The position numbers and the translations under genes were made by a program. Positions 1 through 5,263 of a DNA stretch of 5,263 nt are shown here, one piece after another. Each line of letters begins with the position of its first letter. Within the stretch, counting starts at the first letter, position 1. The notes under the pieces are model-generated. The model saw only the letters and a list, made by a program, of their open reading frames with translations. It was not told the origin of the DNA and did no database searches. This DNA comes from a bacterium (GTDB lineage Bacteria > Hydrothermota > UBA3072 > B12-G15), in contig QNDZ01000127.1 in assembly GCA_003646055.1 (NCBI GenBank), positions 1 to 5,263 of the forward strand, read 5' to 3'.

Positions 1-1870
1 CTGGATACCTGAAGTGAATCCTGTATGTTATGCTCCTGCAACCCTCAGGTATCCCTTTACCCGTGTAAACATCCAGTACATCCACCTTCTCCACAAAACC
101 ACCCACCTCTCTTATTATACCAATCACTGTGGAATTTTCAACTCCCTGTGGAATAATAAGGGAGAGGTCTCTTTTAACAAAGGGGAACCTATTAACCCCT
201 TTAAATTCTGACTTTTTGAGAAAGTTTTTCAAAAGTTTTTCAGACTCAACCTCAATGAAGAAGGCGTCCATCTCAATTATATCCTGTTTCAACAAACCAA
301 GGTCACCTATTCTTTCGCCATCAACAAGGATATCCAGTGAAAATCCCTTCTCGTAGATTTGCCTTTCTCCTTCAACAAACCTGTATCCTTCCAGACCTGA
401 TTCCACAAGCATACCCTCTGCAATCCCCTTTATGTCGTAGAAGTCCATCTCCCTTTCATGGGCAAACCATCTTCTTGGGAAAACACCAGCAACAAGAACA
501 CCTAACATTGTTTTTTCTTCTGGCCTGAAAACCCTTCCAACCTCAAAGATTCGCACATAGGGTCTTCCACGATGGAGATTATGTTCTGCAATCTTCAGCA
601 TTCCATAGGCAAGGGTTGTCCTCATCACTGTTCTGTCAGGCCACATGGGATTGGCAAGTGCAAGTTCTTCCTTTACTGAAGGGTCAAACCCTGATGGCAT
701 GAAACTGAGCGACTTCACCTCATTCAAACCCATCCCTTCCAGAACATACCTGAATTTCCTTAAAGTGAGGTTCTCATCAACAGCAACCTCATTCACAACA
801 GTCCTGACCCTTCTTCTGATGGTGTTGTATCCTTTCAGCCTTGCCACTTCTTCTGACAGCTCTTCTGGTAGTTCAATATCCCTTCTGAAAGTAGGAACAA
901 ACACCTTATCTGTCTGAATCTCAAAACCAAGCCTCTCAAGGGTCTCCTCAATATCCTGCTTAGAATAATCAGTCCCAAGAAGTCTATTTATCCTATCCAC
1001 ATCCAGACTCACGTAAACCCCTTTTCTGTAATCAGGATTGGTATCAACCATGGGAGACACATCCTTCCCACCACATACCTCTTTTAACAACTTCACTGTG
1101 TATGATTGTGCAATATGAACAATCCCGATATCAGCCTTTCTCTCAAACCTGTATGAGGATTCAGTGTTTATGTTCAACTTTTTTCTGCCCTTTCTTATTA
1201 CGCCAGGGTTAAAAAAGGCAGACTCAACAACAACATCCTTCGTGGTATCCCTGACACCTGATAGTTCTCCACCCATAACACCTGCTATGGCAATGGGTTC
1301 CCTGGAACTGGCTATAACAAGTATGTCATGGTCAAGTTCCCTCTCAACACTATCAAGGGTGAGTATCTTCTCTCCATCCCTTGCCCTTCTCACCACAATT
1401 CTGTCAACAGATTCCCTATCAAAAATGTGTATGGGCTGTCCCATTTCCAAAAGTACATAGTTTGAGACATCTATAATATTGTTAAGGGAACGGATACCGG
1501 ATAATTCCAGCCTTCTGGAAAGCCAATCAGGTGAAGGCCTTACACTAACACCACTTACAACAGATGCAGTGTATCTGGGGCAATCATCAGGGTTTTCAAT
1601 CTCAACCTCAATTCCCTCACCTGTCTGGAGTTCAAAATCTATTGTCCTTTTTAATGGATTGCCAGTATAGGCGGATATCTCCCTTGCAATCCCAATCACA
1701 CCAAGTAGGTCTGGCCTGTTTGGTGTGATTTCAAGGTCGTATATGACCTCATCCCCATCCTTCTCAATGGCCTCAACACCCATTCCAAGGGACTCAAACA
1801 CCTGTGCAAGCCTTTCCGGTGAGAAATCAAAATCAACCCATTCTCTAAGCCATGAGTAGATAACCCTCAT
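1..1870 (-). CDS. pheT: Phenylalanyl-tRNA synthetase beta subunit, 5' part, lacking the tRNA-binding OB domain
   Basis: Structural and editing subunit of PheRS, which hydrolyses mischarged Tyr-tRNA-Phe. Translation from the ATG at 1868-1870 is open for 623 codons to the left edge with no stop; the protein starts [20 protein letters not shown]. Domains: the B1 N-terminus (1 to about 40) joins directly to YDLEITPNRPDLLGVIGIAR (44-63), so the usual OB-fold of about 110 residues is absent. Then come the B3/B4 editing domain (about 97-265; GQPIHIF 144-150, E216, T236), the B5 domain (about 284-350), the catalytic-like core (about 364-550), and the start of the C-terminal FDX-ACB anticodon-binding domain (from about 562; FPFVKRDLSLIIP, VYTGKGIPEG). 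Some 30 C-terminal residues should lie beyond the edge, predicting about 655 residues against 795 in E. coli. ATGA overlap with pheS; GGAG at 1879-1882 lies 8 nt before the start. Confidence 0.96.
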   Translation of the reverse strand, partial: MRVIYSWLREWVDFDFSPERLAQVFESLGMGVEAIEKDGDEVIYDLEITPNRPDLLGVIGIAREISAYTGNPLKRTIDFELQTGEGIEVEIENPDDCPRYTASVVSGVSVRPSPDWLSRRLELSGIRSLNNIIDVSNYVLLEMGQPIHIFDRESVDRIVVRRARDGEKILTLDSVERELDHDILVIASSREPIAIAGVMGGELSGVRDTTKDVVVESAFFNPGVIRKGRKKLNINTESSYRFERKADIGIVHIAQSYTVKLLKEVCGGKDVSPMVDTNPDYRKGVYVSLDVDRINRLLGTDYSKQDIEETLERLGFEIQTDKVFVPTFRRDIELPEELSEEVARLKGYNTIRRRVRTVVNEVAVDENLTLRKFRYVLEGMGLNEVKSLSFMPSGFDPSVKEELALANPMWPDRTVMRTTLAYGMLKIAEHNLHRGRPYVRIFEVGRVFRPEEKTMLGVLVAGVFPRRWFAHEREMDFYDIKGIAEGMLVESGLEGYRFVEGERQIYEKGFSLDILVDGERIGDLGLLKQDIIEMDAFFIEVESEKLLKNFLKKSEFKGVNRFPFVKRDLSLIIPQGVENSTVIGIIREVGGFVEKVDVLDVYTGKGIPEGCRSITYRIHFRYP

Positions 1871-2862
1871 TTGAACTGCTCCAGGAATTCAAGGTCATTC
1901 TCATAGAAAAGCCTTATGTCATTTATACCCATCTTCAGCATGGCAATCCTCTCAACACCCATACCAAAGGCAAAACCTGTGTAATCCCCATATCCAAGGT
2001 TTTCAAGAATCTTTCTATGGACCATACCACATCCAAGAATTTCCACCCATCCAGTGTACTGGCAAACACCACAACCCTCCCCACCACAGAATGGACATGA
2101 AATTTTCATCTCTGCTGATGGCTCTGTGAATGGGAAGAAACTTGGAATAAACATTGCCTCTGTATCAGGTGAAAACACCCTCTTTGCAAACTCCTCAAGG
2201 GTTCCAAACAGGTCACCCAGTGTTACATCCCTGTCCACATAAAGTCCTTCTATCTGATGGAAAACGGGTGAGTGTGAAGGGTCAAATGCATCAACCCTGT
2301 AAACCCTTCCAGGTGCAATTATTCTCAATGGTGGTTTCTTCTTCTCCATCACCCTTATCTGAACAGGTGATGTATGTGTCCTCAAAAGCCTTCCATCCTT
2401 CAAATAGAAGGTATCATGCAGGTCACGTGCAGGATGGTCTTCAGGTGTGTTCAGGGCAGTAAAGTTGTAATAATCTGTCTCAACCTCATTCCCATAAACA
2501 ACACTGAACCCCATTCCAACAAAGATGTCAACAATCTCGTCCTCTATCAATGAGAGGGGATGGATGGAGCCCCCTGAATAAAACCTCCCTGGAAGGGTGA
2601 GGTCAATCCTCTCCCTTTTTCTACCAGTACCAATCTCCTTCTTCTTTTCTTCTAAAAGGGTTTTTATAAAATCTCTGAGGGAATTTACCTCTTTACCAAA
2701 GTTTGGTTTTTCTTCAGGTGGGAGTTCCTTCAGTTTTTTGAAAAGTTCATTGACAATCCCCTTCTTTCCCAGGTATTTTATTCTTAGTGATTCCAGTTGT
2801 TCAGGGGATTTTACCTCAAGGACCTCCCTCTCAAAATCCCTTCTAACCTCACTTATTTCCAT
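1867..2862 (-). CDS. pheS: Phenylalanyl-tRNA synthetase alpha subunit
   Basis: Catalytic subunit of the alpha2-beta2 class II enzyme that charges tRNA-Phe. It has 331 residues against 327 in E. coli and is complete. Residues 1 to about 85 are the N-terminal helical tRNA-contacting arm ([15 protein letters not shown]). The catalytic core starts near [17 protein letters not shown]. Substrate and ATP contacts visible include RTHTSPVQ (161-168), motif 2 around R186/R189 with FHQIEG, FTEPSAE, and motif 3 [15 protein letters not shown]298 in GFAFG matches the E. coli Phe-pocket alanine (A294). Residues 256-267 form a four-cysteine cluster, C-P-F-C then GGEG then C-G-V-C, before TGWVEILG; the same spacing is known from Bacillus PheS. 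The start overlaps rplT by 14 nt with only a weak Shine-Dalgarno (AAGGGTG, 2869-2875), suggesting translational coupling. The stop overlaps pheT as ATGA. Confidence 0.98.
   Translation of the reverse strand: MEISEVRRDFEREVLEVKSPEQLESLRIKYLGKKGIVNELFKKLKELPPEEKPNFGKEVNSLRDFIKTLLEEKKKEIGTGRKRERIDLTLPGRFYSGGSIHPLSLIEDEIVDIFVGMGFSVVYGNEVETDYYNFTALNTPEDHPARDLHDTFYLKDGRLLRTHTSPVQIRVMEKKKPPLRIIAPGRVYRVDAFDPSHSPVFHQIEGLYVDRDVTLGDLFGTLEEFAKRVFSPDTEAMFIPSFFPFTEPSAEMKISCPFCGGEGCGVCQYTGWVEILGCGMVHRKILENLGYGDYTGFAFGMGVERIAMLKMGINDIRLFYENDLEFLEQFK
1879..1882 (-). promoter_or_regulatory. Shine-Dalgarno of pheT
   Basis: GGAG in mRNA sense, inside the last codons of pheS, 8 nt before the pheT ATG. With the ATGA stop-start overlap it indicates re-initiation or coupling, as expected for two subunits made in 1:1 ratio. 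It supports this ATG as the start even though the encoded N-terminus is atypical after residue 40. Confidence 0.7.
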
Positions 2863-3214
2863 TCAGGGCACCCTTGGATGCCTCAACCAGCTGGGCAAAA
2901 ACCTCTGGCTCTTTGACTGCTATATCTGCAAGAACCTTTCTATCAACCTTAATACCTGCAAGACCAAGACCATGGATAAACCTGCTATAAGAAATACCAT
3001 TCAATCTGCAGGCTGCATTTATCCTTGTTATCCAGAGTCTTCTGAAATCACCCTTTCTCTTCTTCCTATCCCTGTATGCATAGGAAAGGGCCTTCATCAC
3101 CGCTTCCCTTGCCACACGGTAGGAATTTTTCCTCTTGCCATAGTAACCCTTTGCAAGTTTCAACCATTTCTTTCTTCTTTCCCTTGTCTGAGGAACATTC
3201 CTTGTTCTTGGCAT
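2849..3214 (-). CDS. rplT: 50S ribosomal protein L20 (bL20)
   Basis: Large-subunit assembly protein that binds 23S rRNA early in ribosome assembly; in E. coli and B. subtilis it also represses its own operon. It has 121 residues, matching the family (about 117-120). The long basic N-terminal extension reads [20 protein letters not shown], followed by [29 protein letters not shown] and [19 protein letters not shown], all diagnostic of bL20. The globular C-domain ends [20 protein letters not shown]. The N-terminus begins PRTRN rather than the commoner ARVKRG, which is within family variation. The start lies 9 nt after the rpmI stop with a strong Shine-Dalgarno between. The 3' end overlaps pheS by 14 nt. 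Confidence 0.97.
   Translation of the reverse strand: MPRTRNVPQTRERRKKWLKLAKGYYGKRKNSYRVAREAVMKALSYAYRDRKKRKGDFRRLWITRINAACRLNGISYSRFIHGLGLAGIKVDRKVLADIAVKEPEVFAQLVEASKGALNGNK
2869..2875 (-). promoter_or_regulatory. Weak Shine-Dalgarno of pheS
   Basis: AAGGGTG in mRNA sense, 6 nt before the pheS ATG and inside rplT. It is a poorer match than those of infC and rplT, so pheS translation may depend partly on ribosomes finishing rplT, whose stop lies 14 nt into pheS. Confidence 0.5.
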
Positions 3215-3225
3215 CTCTCCTCCTT
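3215..3225 (-). promoter_or_regulatory. Shine-Dalgarno of rplT merged with the rpmI stop
   Basis: The mRNA reads TAAGGAGGAGAG and then ATG. The last two bases of the rpmI stop codon (TAA, 3224-3226) are the first two of AAGGAGG. The whole 9-nt gap between the two ribosomal protein genes is therefore ribosome-binding site. A terminating ribosome would sit on the next initiation site, which fits coupled, near-equal synthesis of L35 and L20. Confidence 0.85.
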
Positions 3226-3418
3226 ATGCCCTTATAAGTTTTTTTACCCTTTTCTCATCTGCCTTACTCAAAATCCCTGACTTTCTCAAATTCCTCTTCC
3301 TTTTTGAGGTCTTCTTTGATAGTTTGTGGCTGTGGAAGGCCTTAAACCTCTTAACCCTTCCTCCACCAGTAATCTTGAATCTCTTTTTTATGGTTCCCTT
3401 ACTTCTCAGTTTTGGCAT
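3224..3418 (-). CDS. rpmI: 50S ribosomal protein L35 (bL35)
   Basis: Small, very basic protein of the large ribosomal subunit, 64 residues, the normal size for bL35. It begins MPKLRSKGTIKKRFKITGGG and carries the family's hallmark SHKLSKKTSKRKRNLRK segment in the middle, then a Lys/Arg-rich C-terminal helix (KADEKRVKKLIRA). The ATG overlaps the end of infC by 20 nt and is preceded by GGAAGGTG at 3423-3430, also inside infC, so translation is probably coupled to infC. In E. coli, L20 represses rpmI and rplT through an mRNA structure in this area; I could not identify an equivalent operator by eye. Confidence 0.97.
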   Translation of the reverse strand: MPKLRSKGTIKKRFKITGGGRVKRFKAFHSHKLSKKTSKRKRNLRKSGILSKADEKRVKKLIRA

Positions 3419-3938
3419 CTTTCACCTTCCTTTTTTTCTTCTGTAAGAGATGAAAAACAACCGACCTCTCATCTTTCTTTATTTCGCCTGTCACCTCTGC
3501 ATATTCACTTGTATCTTCAATTATCCGCTTTGCCAGGTTCTCCGCAAGTTCTGGATACATCCTCTCCCTTCCCCTCATTCTTATCTCTATCTTAACCCTT
3601 GGTACAGATTTAAAAAACTGCTTTATCTTTTTTAACTTCACATTATAGTCATTGGTATCAATTTTCGGGTGAAAAACCATCTCCTTCATTCCAGTCTGTT
3701 GATGCTTCTTTGCCTTTTTCTCCTTCTTTTTCTCCTCATACAAAAATCTGCTGTAATCCATTATCCTGCATACAGGTGGATTTGCATTGGGTGCAACCTC
3801 CACAAGGTCAAGTCCTAAATCTCTCGCTTTTCTAAGTGCTTCAAAGGTATCCATCTCTCCCATCTTCGTCCCATCCGGCCCAATGACCAGAACCCTTCTG
3901 GCCCTGATCTGCCTGTTTACATTATACGACTTCGCTAT
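3399..3938 (-). CDS. infC: Translation initiation factor IF-3, predicted ATA start
   Basis: IF3 binds the 30S subunit, prevents premature 50S joining and checks the start codon and initiator tRNA. With the start at 3936-3938 the protein has 179 residues, close to E. coli (180). The N-domain reads (M)AKSYNVNRQIRARR then VLVIGPDGTKMG. The IF3 signature RIMDYSRFLYEEKK is at residues 58-71, followed by a Lys-rich linker and the C-domain from about residue 84 (KEMVFHPKID, RMRGRE). The start is ATA: the frame has a TAG at 3957-3959, and from there to the ATG at 3861-3863 there is no ATG, GTG or TTG, yet the conserved N-domain strand is encoded in that stretch. A strong Shine-Dalgarno sits 6 nt before the ATA. 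Starting at the internal ATG would remove the first 25 residues, including conserved VN..IRA. The gene overlaps thrS by 17 nt and rpmI by 20 nt. Identity is certain; the exact start is inferred. By analogy with E. coli AUU, it may support autoregulation. Confidence 0.95.
   Translation of the reverse strand: MAKSYNVNRQIRARRVLVIGPDGTKMGEMDTFEALRKARDLGLDLVEVAPNANPPVCRIMDYSRFLYEEKKKEKKAKKHQQTGMKEMVFHPKIDTNDYNVKLKKIKQFFKSVPRVKIEIRMRGRERMYPELAENLAKRIIEDTSEYAEVTGEIKKDERSVVFHLLQKKKRKVKDAKTEK
3423..3430 (-). promoter_or_regulatory. Shine-Dalgarno of rpmI
   Basis: GGAAGGTG in mRNA sense, ending 4 nt before the rpmI ATG and located inside the infC coding sequence. It is the only good ribosome-binding site near this start, and the encoded protein begins exactly at the usual MPK of bL35. 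Confidence 0.7.
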
Positions 3939-5263
3939 CCGGCACCTCCTTTTTTGCTATCTCTTCCTTTAACATATCAATAAAAACAGGAACCTCCATT
4001 TTTCCTATATCACCCTTCTTATGTTTCCTTATTGAGAGGTTTTTATTCTCAACCTCTTTCTTACCTATTATTACCATATATGGAATTTTTGCAACCTCTG
4101 ATCCACGAATCTTCTTCCCTATTTTTTCGTTCCTTATGTCAAGTTTTGCTCTGATTCCCTCTGAAAGAAGCCTTTTGTAAACCTCCTCTGCCCACTCATC
4201 CCCATCGCTGGTTACAGTGAGAACAGAAACCTGAACAGGTGCGAGCCATAAGGGAAAGTACCCTTTATAGAATTCTATCAATCCTCCAATAAATCTTTCC
4301 ATTGAACCAAGAAGCGCCCTGTGTATCATGTAAACCATGTGCCTGTTCCCATCCTCACCCACATACTCCACATTGAACCTTCTTGGAAGATTGAAGTCAA
4401 ACTGTATTGTAGGCCCCTGCCACTCACGTCCAATGGCATCAAGCAGTTTAATATCTATCTTGGGTCCATAAAAAACAGCCCCACCCTCTTCAATCTCATA
4501 ATTATACCCTCTCTTTTCGATAGCCTTCTTCAATGATGCTTCAGCCTGTTCCCACTCCTCATCGCTTCCTGCAAACTTGTCCTTGTGGAGTGGGTCTCTC
4601 ACAGACAGATAAATTTTGAAGTCCTTGTACCCGAAAACACCTATCATAAATATTGCAAAATCAAGCACATCAAGTATTTCCTTCTCAAGTTGTTCTGGTG
4701 TGCAGAATATATGCCCGTCATCCTGGGTAAAGCCCCTTACCCTGAGAAGCCCATGGAGTACACCTGACCTCTCATACCTGTAAACTGTACCAAGTTCAGC
4801 ATACCTTATAGGAAGGTCCCTGTAACTCCTCACCTTTGTTTTGTATATAAGGATGTGTCCGGGGCAATTCATGGGTTTCACAACATAATCCTCTTCGTCA
4901 AGCTGGAATAGATACATGTTCTCCCTGTAATACTCAAGGTGGCCAGATATACCCCACAGTTCAGACCTTGCGATATGGGGTGTATAAACAAGCTGGTATC
5001 CCCTCTTTATATGCTCCTTTATCCAGAAATCCTCTATCTCATGCCTGATTATTGCACCATTGGGATGCCAGTAAACAAGACCGGGCCCTGTTTCCTTGAA
5101 TATACTGAATATGTCCAGTTGCTTCCCCAGAACCCTGTGATCGTACTTTTTTGCCTCCTCAAATTTCCTTATGTATTCCTTCAACTGTTTCTTCTCAGGA
5201 TAGGCAATTCCATAAATCCTCTGGAGTGCCTCTCTTCTCTCATCGCCACGCCAGTAAGAGCCA
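3922..5263 (-). CDS. thrS: Threonyl-tRNA synthetase, 3' part (N-terminus beyond right edge)
   Basis: Cytoplasmic class II synthetase that charges tRNA-Thr with threonine, using a catalytic zinc to recognise the amino acid. About 446 C-terminal residues are visible; the family is usually about 640, so the TGS domain and nearly all of the editing domain lie off the right edge. The frame is open to the edge and begins GSYWRGDERREALQRIYG, the family's GAYWRGD linker, so the TTG at 5182-5184 is an internal Leu and not the start. The class II core follows, with KPMNCPGH, RVRGFTQDDGHIFC and MIHRALLGSMERF. The three expected zinc ligands are present: Cys at 4864-4866, His at 4711-4713 and His at 4321-4323. 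The anticodon-binding domain starts near 4254 (PLWLAPVQVSVL). The C-terminal tail (AKKEVPDSEVV) is also the infC translation start region, with a 17-nt overlap. It is the first visible gene of the operon; no promoter can be seen. Confidence 0.97.
   Translation of the reverse strand, partial: GSYWRGDERREALQRIYGIAYPEKKQLKEYIRKFEEAKKYDHRVLGKQLDIFSIFKETGPGLVYWHPNGAIIRHEIEDFWIKEHIKRGYQLVYTPHIARSELWGISGHLEYYRENMYLFQLDEEDYVVKPMNCPGHILIYKTKVRSYRDLPIRYAELGTVYRYERSGVLHGLLRVRGFTQDDGHIFCTPEQLEKEILDVLDFAIFMIGVFGYKDFKIYLSVRDPLHKDKFAGSDEEWEQAEASLKKAIEKRGYNYEIEEGGAVFYGPKIDIKLLDAIGREWQGPTIQFDFNLPRRFNVEYVGEDGNRHMVYMIHRALLGSMERFIGGLIEFYKGYFPLWLAPVQVSVLTVTSDGDEWAEEVYKRLLSEGIRAKLDIRNEKIGKKIRGSEVAKIPYMVIIGKKEVENKNLSIRKHKKGDIGKMEVPVFIDMLKEEIAKKEVPDSEVV
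3943..3951 (-). promoter_or_regulatory. Shine-Dalgarno that sets the infC ATA start
   Basis: The mRNA-sense sequence AAGGAGGTG is a near-complete match to the anti-Shine-Dalgarno. It lies inside the last codons of thrS. After the GGAGG core there are 6 nt and then ATA (3936-3938) in the IF3 frame. No canonical start codon in that frame lies within reach of it, which is the main argument for the ATA start. An ATG at 3920-3922 follows further on, but it is out of frame and followed at once by TAA. Confidence 0.85.

Noticed and set aside
1164..1460. Other + strand open frames opposite pheT, pheS, infC and thrS
   Set aside because: All are antisense to conserved coding sequence, with biased Ser/Pro/Leu composition, and none shows a recognisable family.
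2597..3280. Long open frame (227 codons) on the + strand
   Set aside because: It lies antisense to pheS, rplT and the end of rpmI, all of which are certain. Its product is Ser/Phe/Leu-rich with no recognisable motif, as expected from reading purine-rich genes backwards.
3224..3460. L20 translational operator near the infC-rpmI junction, as in E. coli
   Set aside because: No clear mimic of the 23S rRNA L20 site or pseudoknot could be recognised by eye; covariance modelling would be needed.
3861..3863. ATG as the infC start
   Set aside because: It would remove 25 conserved IF3 residues and has no Shine-Dalgarno comparable to AAGGAGGTG at 3943-3951.
3917..3922. ATGTAA start-stop minimal ORF just after the infC start
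   Set aside because: It is in the third frame, is too far from the Shine-Dalgarno for efficient use, and probably arises by chance; there is no evidence of function.
3912..3990. 7-bp inverted repeat (AAACAGG at 3984-3990, CCTGTTT at 3912-3918) enclosing the infC Shine-Dalgarno and ATA
   Set aside because: A 7-bp match over a 65-nt loop inside coding sequence is not unlikely by chance. Without compensatory changes in relatives it cannot be called an operator.
5182..5184. TTG as a thrS start
   Set aside because: The frame continues upstream to the window edge with conserved ThrRS sequence (GSYWRGDERREALQRIYG), so this codon is an internal Leu.

Overview
This window is a compact bacterial translation operon read entirely from the minus strand. 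Transcription runs from right to left through six genes in the classical order thrS (3' part) - infC - rpmI - rplT - pheS - pheT (5' part). Together they encode threonyl-tRNA synthetase, initiation factor IF3, ribosomal proteins L35 and L20, and both subunits of phenylalanyl-tRNA synthetase. All six are recognised from signature motifs. thrS runs off the right edge, so its TGS domain and most of the editing domain are missing. pheT runs off the left edge, so the end of its C-terminal domain is missing.

Layout from right to left: thrS 5263-3922; infC 3938-3399; rpmI 3418-3224; rplT 3214-2849; pheS 2862-1867; pheT 1870-1. Neighbouring genes overlap by 17, 20, 14 and 4 nt at four of the five junctions. 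The fifth, rpmI-rplT, has a 9-nt gap filled by a Shine-Dalgarno sequence. There is no noncoding stretch, promoter, terminator, tRNA, mobile element or CRISPR in the window. The operon promoter and any leader regulation must lie upstream of thrS, outside the window.

The organism is a bacterium (bacterial-type IF3, L20, L35 and PheRS) of moderate GC content. It strongly prefers AGA/AGG arginine codons, with roughly 50 AGR against 3 CGN in the visible pheT, and its mRNA strand is purine-rich. Both traits are common in thermophiles and deep-branching lineages, but I cannot name the phylum.

Three points deserve attention. First, infC appears to begin at a non-canonical ATA codon placed 6 nt after a strong Shine-Dalgarno. 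No ATG, GTG or TTG exists in frame between an upstream in-frame stop and an internal ATG 25 codons downstream. Second, PheT lacks the roughly 110-residue tRNA-binding (EMAP-like OB-fold) domain that bacterial PheT normally carries near its N-terminus. Third, PheS carries a CX2C-X4-CX2C cluster like that of Gram-positive PheS. I see no undescribed system here; this is a housekeeping operon with some unusual details.
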